Source: CAVALG01 sp045576295
GTDB lineage: Bacteria > Bacillota > Clostridia > Oscillospirales > Acutalibacteraceae
Assembly: GCA_045576295.1 (NCBI GenBank)
Contig: JAZNGF010000044.1
Span: forward strand, 1-54,454
DNA length: 54,454 nucleotides
Reading direction: 5' to 3'
Part shown: piece by piece, positions 1 through 9,223 of the stretch
How the letters are laid out: the number at the start of each line of letters is the position of its first letter
How positions within the stretch are numbered: the first letter of the stretch is position 1
Notes under the pieces: generated by a model
What the model was told of the DNA's origin: nothing
What the model saw: the letters and a program-made list of their open reading frames with translations, nothing else
Databases searched by the model: none
Made by a program: the position numbers and the translations under genes

Positions 1-1346
1 ATTATTGTTTTAACAATATAAAGGCCTAAACCTGTGCTGTTCTTATTATCCGAACGCGACCTGTCGGATTTGTAAAACCTATCAAATATATATCTAATTT
101 CATCTTCGGGAATTCCTGCGCCCGTGTTGCGAATGGAAACCGAAGTGAATTTTCCTAAATCTTTAAAATCAAAGGTTATTGTTCCACCGCTGCCTGTGAA
201 TTTAAGTGCGTTATCCAAAAGGTTATAGAACACCTGCTGCAGTAAGTCGGCATCGGCATTTATATATTTCAAATCAACATTATCCAAACCTTCAATTTTT
301 ATTTCTTTTTCCTCAATCATTTGTTGTTGAGAAATAAGTATGCCACCTATTAGTTCAACAAGCTCAAGTTGTTGTAAATTAAGTTGCATAGTGCCCGATT
401 CAAGCTGCGAAAGACAAAGCATAGACCTTATAAGCCTTGCAAGTCTTTTAACCTCGTTCGATGCTATTTGAAGGTAATATCCTTGCTTTTCAGGTGGTAT
501 AGTTCCATCTAAAATGCCATCAATAAACCCACCAATAGTTGTCATCGGGGTGCGAAGCTCATGCGATACGTTTGCAACGAAACTGCGGCGTGTGCTTTCA
601 AGTTTAACAAGCGAATCGGTCATAGAATTGAACGATGTCGCAAGTTCACTTATTTCATCATTGCCATAAACAGGTATACGTTTAGAAAAATCGCCATTCG
701 CCATTGCTTTCGATGCTTCCTTCATCATATGCAAAGGCCTTGTTACTCTATATGTGGTTGCAAAAATTACTATGAACATAATAACCATTGGCACAATAGA
801 GCATAACAAAAACATTTTAATAATATTGGTTAAAAAGTCGGTTAAATTCGATGCGGGCGATGAAGCAAAAACATACCCTAAAACTTCACCATTAGGGCCC
901 GATAGTTTCTCTCCATAGGTGTAAAAAGTGGCGCTATAACGGCGCTCCATTGTTCCAACATCGTAATATTCGCCCTTTTCGGCAGCACCGATAATGCTTG
1001 GTGGAACACTTGCTCTAGAATGCTCACAAGTGCCATCATCGAGCCAGTCGTCACAACTGCATAAAAAAACCTCTCCGCCCGTGTCAACCAAGAAAATATC
1101 GGCGTCGATAGCTTTTGATAAAACATACACAACATTAGGCATTGTTGATTTATAAGAAGCTGTGCCCACTGTTTGAGTAAATAGGTTCGAAACAGTGCCG
1201 CAATTTTCGCTTAAAAGCTGCCGTTTGTCTGCGGCTAAAATGTTACTAACCGAAATACATAACAACGTTACAATAATCGTCATACATAAAAAAACTGATA
1301 TAACAGTTGTAAGGTATATTTTTTTAAATAATGTGCCCTTCTTCAT
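1..1346 (-). CDS. Sensor histidine kinase, C-terminus cut by window edge
   Basis: Membrane histidine kinase that should phosphorylate the response regulator encoded just upstream. About 448 residues are visible. There are two membrane segments (roughly 9-35 and 174-198) enclosing an extracellular sensor region of about 140 residues, then a HAMP linker (about 198-250), a HisKA box with SHELRTP and phospho-acceptor His262, an N box (DNALKF, near 381), a GAGIPEDEI box and GLGLYIVK near 438-445. The reading frame is still open at base 1, so only the last residues of the ATPase domain are missing. The start ATG lies 5 bases after the regulator's stop, so the two are one operon. The sensor region has three cysteines within a short acidic stretch (CSCDDWLDDGTC); the signal is not identifiable. 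The architecture resembles PhoR/ResE-type kinases. Confidence 0.9.
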   Translation of the reverse strand, partial: MKKGTLFKKIYLTTVISVFLCMTIIVTLLCISVSNILAADKRQLLSENCGTVSNLFTQTVGTASYKSTMPNVVYVLSKAIDADIFLVDTGGEVFLCSCDDWLDDGTCEHSRASVPPSIIGAAEKGEYYDVGTMERRYSATFYTYGEKLSGPNGEVLGYVFASSPASNLTDFLTNIIKMFLLCSIVPMVIMFIVIFATTYRVTRPLHMMKEASKAMANGDFSKRIPVYGNDEISELATSFNSMTDSLVKLESTRRSFVANVSHELRTPMTTIGGFIDGILDGTIPPEKQGYYLQIASNEVKRLARLIRSMLCLSQLESGTMQLNLQQLELVELIGGILISQQQMIEEKEIKIEGLDNVDLKYINADADLLQQVFYNLLDNALKFTGSGGTITFDFKDLGKFTSVSIRNTGAGIPEDEIRYIFDRFYKSDRSRSDNKNSTGLGLYIVKTI

Positions 1347-1351
1347 TTACA

Positions 1352-2047
1352 TCATGCCTTGTTTTCTTTGTATTCGAATTTATATCCAACGCCCCAAACG
1401 GTTTTCAAATTCCACTCATCCGAAATCCCTTCAAGCTTTTCGCGCAAACGCTTAACGTGCACATCTACCGTTCTTGAATCGCCGTAATAATCAAAACCCC
1501 AAACCTCATCTAAAAGTTGATCTCTCGTGTATACCCTGTTGGGGTTGCTGGCAAGGTGGAATATAAGCTCAAGCTCTTTGGGTGGCGTATCAACCTGTTT
1601 ACCGTTAATAACAAGCTCGTAATTTGAAAGGTTAATTACAAGCTTATCAAACCTAACTTCTTTAACGTCGTCTGCATCAGAAATTGTGCGCCTAAGAACA
1701 GCTTTAACCCTTGCAACAACTTCTTTGGTATCAAAAGGCTTTGAAATATAGTCGTCAGCGCCAAGTTCAAGCCCCAAAATTCTATCAAACACTTCGCCCT
1801 TTGCGGTTATCATAATAATGGGAACTTCGCTAACCTTTCGAATTTCGCGGCACACCTGCCATCCATCAAGCTTTGGAAGCATTATATCAAGCAAAATTAA
1901 ATCGGCAGGGTTTGCTGAAAACATATCAACTGCCATTTTGCCGTCGTTAGCTACTATGGTGTCATATCCTTCCTTTTCCATATAAAGCCTTAACAGCTCG
2001 CAAATATTACTATCATCATCAACAATCATTATTTTGATTTTTTTCAT
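1352..2047 (-). CDS. OmpR/PhoB-family response regulator
   Basis: Two-component DNA-binding regulator of 231 residues, the normal family length. The receiver domain (1-120) shows the acidic pocket D10-D12, phospho-acceptor Asp54 (LLDIMLP), Thr81 and Lys103 (SKPF). The C-terminal winged helix (about 130-228) has the typical RVYTRDQLLDEVWG and SRTVDVHVKRLREKL segments. The start has AAGGGGG about 8 bases upstream. It is first in a two-gene operon with the kinase. It lies beyond the ftsZ terminator and so is transcribed separately from the dcw cluster. Target genes cannot be told from the sequence. Confidence 0.95.
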   Translation of the reverse strand: MKKIKIMIVDDDSNICELLRLYMEKEGYDTIVANDGKMAVDMFSANPADLILLDIMLPKLDGWQVCREIRKVSEVPIIMITAKGEVFDRILGLELGADDYISKPFDTKEVVARVKAVLRRTISDADDVKEVRFDKLVINLSNYELVINGKQVDTPPKELELIFHLASNPNRVYTRDQLLDEVWGFDYYGDSRTVDVHVKRLREKLEGISDEWNLKTVWGVGYKFEYKENKA

Positions 2048-2239
2048 ATTCTTACCCCCTTTTGATTTTCGGTTCTATTCAATTCATTACAAGATTTGCT
2101 TATATGTTTTAAAGTTTATCTAAAAATGTATATTCTTGCAGCTTACTAAATAATTTTATATTACAAAGGGGAGTGTTATGTTAATAAAATATTAATGATA
2201 ATAAGATATTTTATTACAAATACAAAACTTGAATTTAAT

Positions 2240-2280
2240 ATAAAAAATAAAAAGGTTCCAAACCATAGGCTTGGAACCCT
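2240..2280 (-). terminator. Intrinsic terminator after ftsZ
   Basis: On the minus strand, just past the ftsZ stop, GGTTCCAA (2271-2278) pairs with TTGGAACC (2254-2261), with two further inner G-C pairs. It is followed by TTTTTATTTTTT. This ends the dcw transcript before the two-component genes. Confidence 0.85.
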
Positions 2281-2289
2281 CTGAAAAAC

Positions 2290-3357
2290 TTATTTATTGA
2301 AAATTCCAATTACATCAATGAAATCGTCATCATCTTTATCATCAGCAGAATTGCTCATAACATCAGCAAGGCTATTAGGTTTAGAAGAGTTTAACTTCTT
2401 ATCATCACCAAGTCCTGTTGCGATAACAATAATTTTGATTTCATCTTCAAGCTCATCATCAATCTGTGTACCGAAGATAATATTAGCAGACGGATCGCAC
2501 ATATCGTGAACAACCATTGAAGCCTGTTCAATCTCTTCAAGACCAATATCGTCAGAACCGGTGATGCTGATGATAACGCCTGTTGCATTATCCATAGATG
2601 TTTCGATAAGCGGGCTTGTGATAGCCTTCTTAACAGCAACTTCTGCCTTATCGCGGCCTGTTGCAACACCAACGCCCATGTGAGCATAGCCTGCATCCTT
2701 CATAACAGATGTAACATCGGCAAAGTCAACATTGATAAATGCTGTGTTGCTGATGATACCTGAAATACTCTGAACACCTTGGCGAAGAACATCATCAGCA
2801 ATAGCGAATGCGTTCTTAAAGGTGATTTTCTCTTCTGAAACATATTTGAGCCTTTCATTAGGAATAACAATAAGGCTATCTACATGTTCGCGAAGCTCTG
2901 AAATACCGATTTCAGCCTGTTCCATTCTTCTTTTACCTTCGAATGCGAAGGGCTTTGTAACAATAGCAACGGTAAGAATACCGAGTTCTTTAGCAATCTG
3001 TGCAACAATGGGAGCAGCGCCAGTTCCTGTTCCGCCGCCCATACCTGCAGCTATGAAAACCATATCTGCATTGCTAAGAGCGGCCCTGATTTCGTCTTTA
3101 GATTCCTGTGCAGCACTCTGACCCTTTTCAGGGCTAGCGCCGGCACCTTGGCCCTTAGTAACCTTTTCGCCTATTTGAATTTTCTTTGAAGCCTTTGAAA
3201 GAAAAAGTGCAGCTTTATCGGTGTTTACAGCGATAAATTCAACACCGCGAACGCCGGCATCAACCATTCGGTTAACAGCGTTACCGCCGCCACCGCCGAC
3301 ACCAACAACCTTAATTTGAACTACTTCGCCTGCCTCGTTAATTGTTTCTAACGGCAT
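2290..3357 (-). CDS. ftsZ: Cell division protein FtsZ
   Basis: Tubulin-like GTPase that polymerises into the cytokinetic Z ring. The product is 355 residues. It carries the nucleotide-binding GGGGGNAVNRM segment near the start, the tubulin signature GGGTGTG, the N-domain to T7-loop region (NVDFADVTSVM), and a short acidic linker ending in DDDFIDVIGIFNK, the C-terminal peptide that normally binds FtsA/SepF-type partners. The start chosen is the ATG at 3357 (MPLETINE). The ATG three codons upstream sits directly on the AAGG Shine-Dalgarno, whereas 3357 lies about 9 bases from it. It is last in the dcw cluster and has its own promoter. ftsA is not adjacent. Confidence 0.97.
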   Translation of the reverse strand: MPLETINEAGEVVQIKVVGVGGGGGNAVNRMVDAGVRGVEFIAVNTDKAALFLSKASKKIQIGEKVTKGQGAGASPEKGQSAAQESKDEIRAALSNADMVFIAAGMGGGTGTGAAPIVAQIAKELGILTVAIVTKPFAFEGKRRMEQAEIGISELREHVDSLIVIPNERLKYVSEEKITFKNAFAIADDVLRQGVQSISGIISNTAFINVDFADVTSVMKDAGYAHMGVGVATGRDKAEVAVKKAITSPLIETSMDNATGVIISITGSDDIGLEEIEQASMVVHDMCDPSANIIFGTQIDDELEDEIKIIVIATGLGDDKKLNSSKPNSLADVMSNSADDKDDDDFIDVIGIFNK

Positions 3358-3412
3358 TTTTATCATCCTTCCATTTTATGTAGAACTTGTTATACACATT
3401 TATTCATCAAAT

Positions 3413-3441
3413 ATATTAGCATATAAAATTTTTTATTTCAA
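3413..3441 (-). promoter_or_regulatory. ftsZ promoter (sigma-A type)
   Basis: On the minus strand TTGAAA (3436-3441), a 17-base spacer and TAATAT (3413-3418), about 55 bases upstream of the ftsZ start. It lies between ftsQ and ftsZ, so ftsZ can be made independently of the upstream cluster. Confidence 0.75.
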
Positions 3442-3477
3442 TACCTTTTTTTGTATTTAAACAATTTTTTTGAAATT

Positions 3478-4353
3478 TTAATAATAATCCTGAATACTTA
3501 CACTTTTAAAGTAACCCTCTGGTTTGTTTTTGCTCCATAATTTCAGGTTAATAATACCTTCAGCATCGTTTTCTATGCTTTCAAGCATACTGTTAAGATG
3601 CTTGAATTTTTCATTAATATTTGTAACCGAACCGATTTCAACGATAATCTTTTCATTAATTCTAAAAGTTATATTAACTGTATCGCTAATATCAATCAAA
3701 TCACAATCAAACCCATAAGTTCTTATATTGTCTGTAACAGTTTTGTAAACATTCGACATACTTTCATCACTGATGCTGAATTTGTTACCAACTGTAATAT
3801 CCTCAACAAAAACACCCTTAATTATAGGCAAACCTTCAGGTATTTGATTGGAAGAGGTTAACACACGGCCCGATGTGCTTATGATGTAATTATTTCCTTC
3901 TGAAATAACACAAAATTCTTCTTTAGCGGGGTTAACTGTGAGCGAAATGGTTCCGTTTATATTTTTATCAACCTCAACATTTTCGATATACGGAAATTCC
4001 CCCGTTACTCTTTCGTTTATCTTTTGGGGCGAAAGCGTTATAACATTCTGCCCCTGCCCTATCGCCGCAACCGACAACACTTCCTCGGCCGTATATACAC
4101 TTTGCCCATAGAGCTTAACGCTCTTCACCGGAAAGGCAAAGGTTAAAGAGGCAATGATCCCAAAACCGGATACTAAACATATAACAACCATTGAGAACCT
4201 GAAAAATGCGCCCTTTCGCTTAGACGCCGAGCGTTTTGCCGCCGCGCGTTTTGCCTCAATGCGGTTGTTACTGTCTGAATGCTTATAACTGTTAATATTG
4301 TTTTTAACGTTTTTATTTTTATTCCTTTTATTTTTATTTGGCAACAATGTCAA
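3478..4353 (-). CDS. ftsQ: Cell division protein FtsQ/DivIB
   Basis: Bitopic divisome protein that works with FtsL and FtsB/DivIC to activate septal wall synthesis. It has a very basic, Asn/Lys-rich cytoplasmic tail (about 1-50), one membrane segment (about 53-74), and an extracytoplasmic POTRA domain beginning FPVKSVKLYGQSVYTAEEV, followed by the FtsQ beta domain. The length of 291 is normal. No ATG fits: initiation must be at one of three TTG codons (4353, 4347 or 4344). The GGG of the Shine-Dalgarno touches the first, so 4347 or 4344 is more likely and the product would be two or three residues shorter. It lies between murA and ftsZ. Confidence 0.88.
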   Translation of the reverse strand: MTLLPNKNKRNKNKNVKNNINSYKHSDSNNRIEAKRAAAKRSASKRKGAFFRFSMVVICLVSGFGIIASLTFAFPVKSVKLYGQSVYTAEEVLSVAAIGQGQNVITLSPQKINERVTGEFPYIENVEVDKNINGTISLTVNPAKEEFCVISEGNNYIISTSGRVLTSSNQIPEGLPIIKGVFVEDITVGNKFSISDESMSNVYKTVTDNIRTYGFDCDLIDISDTVNITFRINEKIIVEIGSVTNINEKFKHLNSMLESIENDAEGIINLKLWSKNKPEGYFKSVSIQDYY

Positions 4354-4395
4354 CCCTTTTCATATTATTAACATTAAAATACTTTTAACGAGTTT

Positions 4396-5655
4396 TTAGT
4401 TTATTCTTCTAATATCTGCCCCAACAGAGGAAAGTGATTGTTCAATTTGTTCATAGCCACGGTCAATGTAACACACATTATTTATTTCGGTTGTGCCTTC
4501 TGCACCAAGTGCCGCTACAACAAGTGCCGCTCCTCCGCGAAGGTCGGTTGCAACCGTTTTCGCACCGCACAAACACTCGCGCCCTTCAATAACCGCAACC
4601 CTGCCAACCGTTTTTATTTTCGCGCCCATTCTTTTAAGTTCATCGGTAAACTTAAATCGATTTTCGAAAATATTTTCAACAAACATAGAAGAGCCGCACG
4701 AATAACACGACATTGCCATTATCGGCGGGCAGGCATCGGTTGGAAATCCAGGGTAAACCATTGTGCTTATTTTATCGATTTTTTTGGTTCTTCGAGGTGA
4801 TTTCACCCTAACACCAATATTATCAAACTCAAGAACACACCCAGCTTGGTTAAACGATTCAACCGTTGGCATAATATGCTCTTTAATTACGTTTTTAATG
4901 TAAATTTCACTGCCGCAAACCGCCGCGCAAGCAATATAGGTTGATGCAACAATCCTATCGGGGATAACAGTGTGTTCACAAGATGTTAACCTTTTAACAC
5001 CATCGATAACAATGGTGTTGCCACCGCAACCATAAATCTTTGCGCCCGCCTTATTTAAGAAATTAGCCAAATCGCAAATTTCGGGCTCACGCGCACAGTT
5101 TCTAATAATAACCCTACCTTCACAAGTGGCCGCTGCTAAAATTATGTTCTCGGTAGCACCAACACTCGGGAAACTTAAGGTTATCTCGGTTCCGCGAAGG
5201 CGAGGCCCACAGCATTTGCAATCAAGAATACCGCTGTGCTCATTAATCGTAAGGCCCATTTTTCTAAGAGAATCAATATGAAGGTCAATAGGTCGAGGCC
5301 CTAATTCACACCCGCCCGGGGCCGAAAGCCTTGCTTTTCCAAGCCGAGCAGCAATTGCGCCTAAAAACACAATTGAAGATCGCATTTCACGCATAAGCTC
5401 ATCGGAAATGCTGCAGCCGGTTACAACAGTTGCATCAACAGTTACGGTGTTACCTTCACGTTTGCACTTACACCCTAAATCAGATAATATTTTAAGCGAA
5501 ATATCAACATCAGAAAGCTGCGGGCAATTATGTAACACAGTTTGACCTTTAATAAGCAATGTTGCCGCAAGCAACGGTAAAACGCTGTTTTTAGCACCGC
5601 TGCAGTTAAGCTCGCCCTCTAATCTTTTTCCACCATTCACAATTAGCTTTGGCAT
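4396..5655 (-). CDS. murA: UDP-N-acetylglucosamine 1-carboxyvinyltransferase MurA
   Basis: First committed step of peptidoglycan synthesis: transfers enolpyruvate from PEP to UDP-GlcNAc in the cytoplasm. It is 419 residues, the normal length. It shows K22-N23 of the substrate site (GAKNSVLPLLA), R92-S-S, and the catalytic-loop cysteine Cys116 in PGGCELGPRP, the residue alkylated by fosfomycin in this family. The start at 5655 (MPKLIVNGG) follows AGGAGTG; a longer in-frame extension upstream has no family support. It sits between murG and ftsQ, an order found in Clostridia. A second MurA paralogue is common in Firmicutes but is not in this window. Confidence 0.95.
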   Translation of the reverse strand: MPKLIVNGGKRLEGELNCSGAKNSVLPLLAATLLIKGQTVLHNCPQLSDVDISLKILSDLGCKCKREGNTVTVDATVVTGCSISDELMREMRSSIVFLGAIAARLGKARLSAPGGCELGPRPIDLHIDSLRKMGLTINEHSGILDCKCCGPRLRGTEITLSFPSVGATENIILAAATCEGRVIIRNCAREPEICDLANFLNKAGAKIYGCGGNTIVIDGVKRLTSCEHTVIPDRIVASTYIACAAVCGSEIYIKNVIKEHIMPTVESFNQAGCVLEFDNIGVRVKSPRRTKKIDKISTMVYPGFPTDACPPIMAMSCYSCGSSMFVENIFENRFKFTDELKRMGAKIKTVGRVAVIEGRECLCGAKTVATDLRGGAALVVAALGAEGTTEINNVCYIDRGYEQIEQSLSSVGADIRRIN

Positions 5656-5736
5656 AGTAAACACTCCTAAGAGTATATTGAAATCGGCAAAAACGCCTTT
5701 CAATTCATACTATGCGCAATGTAAGTTTGTGTGATT

Positions 5737-6846
5737 TTATCCTAAAAGAGATGAAATTACATTATAAATGCGGTTGTTCGCATCGGTTATGGCGCTTTTT
5801 TTTGCATTCTCGGCCATTTGTTTTAGCGCCTCATCATCGAATAAAATTGAATTTATAAGTTTTTTAAGATGTTCGCCGCTTAAATCCTTTTCTTCAATAA
5901 CCTCGGCAGCGCCGCGATTTTTAAGCGACATTGCGTTGTGATATTGGTGATTTTCAGCAACATAGGGCGAAGGAATAATAATAGCAGGTTTTCCGCAGGC
6001 CGAAATCTCGCTTAAGGTTAATGCCCCGCCGCGGCATATAACCAAATCGGCCGCCGCAAGCATAACATCCATATTGTCGATATATTCGGTAATTCGAACG
6101 GTACTCGGCAACCCTTTAACGCCATCTGCTTTAAGTGCATTCATCATACGGTCGTACCCTGCGCGACCAGTTGCATGGAAATGATAATACTTACTTTTGT
6201 TTTCTTTTATAAGCTCGCTAACCGCTTCATTAAGCGGGCGAGCACCTAAACTTCCGCCAAACGATAAAACTGTTTTCTTATCACCAAGCCCTAAAGCGGC
6301 TCTTGCCTCTTCTCGGCCTGCTTCAAGAATGTTTTGCCTTACGGGGTTGCCTGTAATTATAGGCTCATTTTTGCAGTTAAGGTATTTAGCAGCATCGCTA
6401 TTTACAAGCATAACAGCATCAACCTTCGGAGCTAAAAGTTTTATTGTAACACCGGGGTATGCGTTTGCCTCATGAACTGCGGTTTTAATTCCAAGCTTTG
6501 CCGCAGCCCTAAGCACCGGCCCACAAACATAGCCGCCGGTTCCCACAACCAAATCAGGGTTTATAGCTTTAAGAAGTTTTTTCACTTCAGCAGACGATAC
6601 AACAGCCTTTTTAACGGCTGAAATATTTTTCTTAATAGCTTCGAAAGATATTCTTCTCTGAAAGCCTGCAACATCTATAGTATAAAAATCATAACCTGCT
6701 TTTGGAACTAAATCACATTCAATTTTCCCTGCCGCTCCAATATAACTGATTTTAGCATCAGGGTGCAAAGTTTTAATATGGCCTGCAATAGCAAGCGCAG
6801 GGTTAACGTGGCCTGCGGTTCCGCCACCTGTAAATAAAATATGCAT
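5737..6846 (-). CDS. murG: Undecaprenyl-diphospho-muramoylpentapeptide GlcNAc transferase MurG
   Basis: GT28 glycosyltransferase on the inner face of the membrane that adds GlcNAc to lipid I to give lipid II. It is 369 residues. It has the N-terminal glycine loop GGGTAGHVNPALA and a C-terminal nucleotide-sugar site (CRGGALTLSEISACGKPAI). The start at 6846 (MHILFTGGG) is fixed by AGGAGG five bases upstream. It lies directly downstream of ftsW and upstream of murA in the dcw cluster, so the lipid II flipping/polymerising and synthesis genes are co-transcribed. Confidence 0.96.
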   Translation of the reverse strand: MHILFTGGGTAGHVNPALAIAGHIKTLHPDAKISYIGAAGKIECDLVPKAGYDFYTIDVAGFQRRISFEAIKKNISAVKKAVVSSAEVKKLLKAINPDLVVGTGGYVCGPVLRAAAKLGIKTAVHEANAYPGVTIKLLAPKVDAVMLVNSDAAKYLNCKNEPIITGNPVRQNILEAGREEARAALGLGDKKTVLSFGGSLGARPLNEAVSELIKENKSKYYHFHATGRAGYDRMMNALKADGVKGLPSTVRITEYIDNMDVMLAAADLVICRGGALTLSEISACGKPAIIIPSPYVAENHQYHNAMSLKNRGAAEVIEEKDLSGEHLKKLINSILFDDEALKQMAENAKKSAITDANNRIYNVISSLLG

Positions 6847-6916
6847 TATAGCCTCCTGTTCTACCATTAAGGCAATCAAAAGCGCAAATCTATTTGTGCG
6901 TTAGAATTATAATCTT

Positions 6917-8071
6917 TTATCCTTTTTGCAATGTGCTACATCGCGAAACCGATAAAACAACACCCATTTCAACTAAAAGTATAACAAGCGAGGTTCCGCC
7001 GTAGCTAAAAAACGGAAGACTGATGCCTGTGTTAGGAACGGTGTTGGTAACAACAAGCACATTCAAAAGCATTTGAAGACCAACCTGAAATGAAAGGCCA
7101 ACGGCTAAAAGCGCACCGAATTTATCAGGCGCTTTCATAGCGATTGAAAATCCACGCCACACAAGCACGCAAAAAAGAGCAATTATAGCTATAGCGCCAA
7201 TAAGGCCTAATTCTTCACATACAACCGAAAAGATAAAATCGTTATGCGGTTCAGGAATCCATAAATGTTTCTGCCTTGATTCTCCAAGCCCGCGCCCTAA
7301 AAGGCCGCCCGAACCAATAGCAATAAGCGACTGTATTGTTTGGAAGCCTTTACCCTGCGGGTCAGACCAAGGGTCAAGCCAATACTCAAGCCTTGAAGAA
7401 GCATAACCAACAACATAGAACAGTGCAAGAGCACCAAGCCCTGCACCGCCCACAAGGCCGCCAACAATGAATTTTTTAGCAAGGCCACCCACTATTAAAA
7501 GGGTGATGCCTATTGCAAATATCAAAAGCGTTGCCGAAAGGTGTGTTTCAACAACAACCAAAACGCAAACAACGGCTAATAATCCACAAAGTAATATGGC
7601 GAACTTAGCATCGCTCATTCTTTTGTAGTTTGCCGAAATTAAATGAGCAAAGAGCAGAATAATTGCGAATTTTGCAATTTCAGAGGGCTGAAAGTTTATT
7701 GGACCTAAAACTAACCATCGCTTGCAATCCATTCCCGGAATCATTGGCGGTAACATAAGCAAAACCGCCAACATTATAACCGAAATAATATAAAGCGGCC
7801 AAGAAAACTTGCGGTAATGATGGTAATCAATTTTCGACACAATTAACATAAGCGCCACGCCTACAACTGCAAAAAGCGCCTGCTTTTTTATAAACATATA
7901 GCTATCGCCATAAACCGAAAGAGCAAACGAATAGCTCGAAGAGAAGAGCATTATAAGGCCTATAACCAATAAAAGTATTAAAACAGCAAAAAATGAAATA
8001 TCCATTTTACCGGTTAGGAACAGGCTATTCTTCTTAAGTGAAGGTTTAATTTTTTTGCTGTTTACCGGCAT
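6917..8071 (-). CDS. ftsW: SEDS-family glycosyltransferase FtsW
   Basis: Polytopic SEDS peptidoglycan polymerase acting at the septum with its partner class B PBP. The 384 residues have a short basic N-terminus and about ten membrane helices. Family marks are PSEIAKFAIILL, the large extracytoplasmic loop with RLEYWLDPWSDPQGKGFQ, and GISLPFFSYGGTS near the C-terminus. AAAGGGG precedes the ATG by 8 bases. It is called FtsW rather than RodA because of its place in the dcw cluster and the FFSYGGTS form; a second SEDS protein at 28139-29287 is better called RodA. Confidence 0.93.
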   Translation of the reverse strand: MPVNSKKIKPSLKKNSLFLTGKMDISFFAVLILLLVIGLIMLFSSSYSFALSVYGDSYMFIKKQALFAVVGVALMLIVSKIDYHHYRKFSWPLYIISVIMLAVLLMLPPMIPGMDCKRWLVLGPINFQPSEIAKFAIILLFAHLISANYKRMSDAKFAILLCGLLAVVCVLVVVETHLSATLLIFAIGITLLIVGGLAKKFIVGGLVGGAGLGALALFYVVGYASSRLEYWLDPWSDPQGKGFQTIQSLIAIGSGGLLGRGLGESRQKHLWIPEPHNDFIFSVVCEELGLIGAIAIIALFCVLVWRGFSIAMKAPDKFGALLAVGLSFQVGLQMLLNVLVVTNTVPNTGISLPFFSYGGTSLVILLVEMGVVLSVSRCSTLQKG

Positions 8072-8093
8072 AGAACTTGCCCCTTTCTAAAAA

Positions 8094-9119
8094 TTATAAT
8101 AACACAAGCATTGCTGCTAATCCGCAGGTAATTAATGTAACAAATGAAAAAACAAATACTATCTTATTCTCGCTCCAGCCCGACATTTCGAAGTGGTGGT
8201 GTATGGGCGACATTTTGAATATTCTTTTCTTGGTTTTTTTGTAAACCGCAACCTGAAGCATTACAGATAATGCCTCTATAAGATAAATTAAGCCCATAAG
8301 AACAAGCAAAATTGGCCTTCCGATGCCGAAAGCAAGGGCTACAACCATTCCGCCAAGGAACATTGAACCCGTATCGCCCATAAAAACTTTAGCAGGGTGC
8401 GCATTCCAAACAATAAAACCTATGCAAGCGCCCGCAAGTGAAGCCGAAAGCACGTTTGTTCCGAAAAAGTTTAACATACCGGGGCCCGAAATGAATATAA
8501 ATCCGCAGCTAACAACCATAGTTACGGTTGAAGCAAGGCCGTCGATCCCGTCGGTTAAATTAACTGCATTGGTAAAGCCATATACAAAGAAAAGCGCAAC
8601 AGGCCAGAAGATAAGCCCCCAGGAATGAAGTATATCAACATCACCCACAAAGGGAACCCAGGTTGTGTCCATACCTGAAATGGCAAGGCTTGCAAGAAAC
8701 GCCACCGAAACTAAAAGCTGAAGCAATGTTTTTTGGCGAGCCGTAAGCCCTAAATTTCTTTTAAGCGCAACCTTAATATAGTCATCTAAAAAGCCTATAA
8801 GCCCCATTCCAAGGCTAAGGCCTATGCCTGCGATAAAGGTTGTAAGTTTAATCGGGCTTGATAAATCCTCTGATAAAAACTTTTTACCTAAAAGCACGTC
8901 AACCGCAAAGGCCGCCGCAATACCAACTATTACGCCAACAACTATAAGTATACCGCCCATTGTTGGTATTCCTTCTTTTGATTTATGCCATTTAGGGCCA
9001 ATATCAAGAATAGTTTGGCCGAATTTTAAGCGCCTAAGCCAGGGTATTACAACAAACCCCATTAAAGCCGACACCGCAAAGGCAACCACCGCCGCTGCTA
9101 TAAAAACAAAACTACGCAT
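8094..9119 (-). CDS. mraY: Phospho-N-acetylmuramoyl-pentapeptide transferase MraY
   Basis: Integral membrane enzyme that moves phospho-MurNAc-pentapeptide onto undecaprenyl phosphate to make lipid I. The 341 residues hold about ten membrane helices and the PNPT signatures FLDDYIK (catalytic Asp pair), NLTDGIDGLA, GDTGSM and the MraY-specific SPIHHHFE. The start follows AAGGAGGG by 8 bases. Unlike most genes of the cluster it has its own consensus promoter overlapping the end of murE and a leader of about 75 bases with two hairpins. murF, which often precedes mraY, is missing here. Confidence 0.96.
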   Translation of the reverse strand: MRSFVFIAAAVVAFAVSALMGFVVIPWLRRLKFGQTILDIGPKWHKSKEGIPTMGGILIVVGVIVGIAAAFAVDVLLGKKFLSEDLSSPIKLTTFIAGIGLSLGMGLIGFLDDYIKVALKRNLGLTARQKTLLQLLVSVAFLASLAISGMDTTWVPFVGDVDILHSWGLIFWPVALFFVYGFTNAVNLTDGIDGLASTVTMVVSCGFIFISGPGMLNFFGTNVLSASLAGACIGFIVWNAHPAKVFMGDTGSMFLGGMVVALAFGIGRPILLVLMGLIYLIEALSVMLQVAVYKKTKKRIFKMSPIHHHFEMSGWSENKIVFVFSFVTLITCGLAAMLVLL

Positions 9120-9135
9120 AAAGCTTCCCTCCTTG

Positions 9136-9179
9136 GGCAGAAAGCATCTCTGCCTTTTAGGGTTATGAACTTCATAACC
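9136..9179 (-). promoter_or_regulatory. Two hairpins in the mraY leader
   Basis: Between the mraY promoter and start codon lie a perfect 8-bp hairpin (9161-9179, GGTTATGA...TCATAACC) and a perfect 6-bp hairpin (9136-9154, GGCAGA...TCTGCC). Neither has a U-run, so they are not ordinary terminators. They could stabilise or control the mRNA; function is unknown. Confidence 0.5.
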
Positions 9180-9194
9180 ACTTTTACAAATCCT

Positions 9195-9223
9195 ATTATA
9201 ATAGTAACGCCCAACAATTTCAA
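9195..9223 (-). promoter_or_regulatory. mraY internal promoter
   Basis: On the minus strand TTGAAA (9218-9223), exactly 17 bases, then TATAAT (9195-9200). The -35 overlaps the stop of murE. It allows mraY, ftsW, murG, murA and ftsQ to be transcribed independently of the mraZ promoter. Confidence 0.75.

Noticed and set aside
561..1455. Short open frames on both strands across the histidine kinase
   Set aside because: They lie out of frame inside the kinase gene, which has clear HAMP, HisKA and ATPase motifs throughout.
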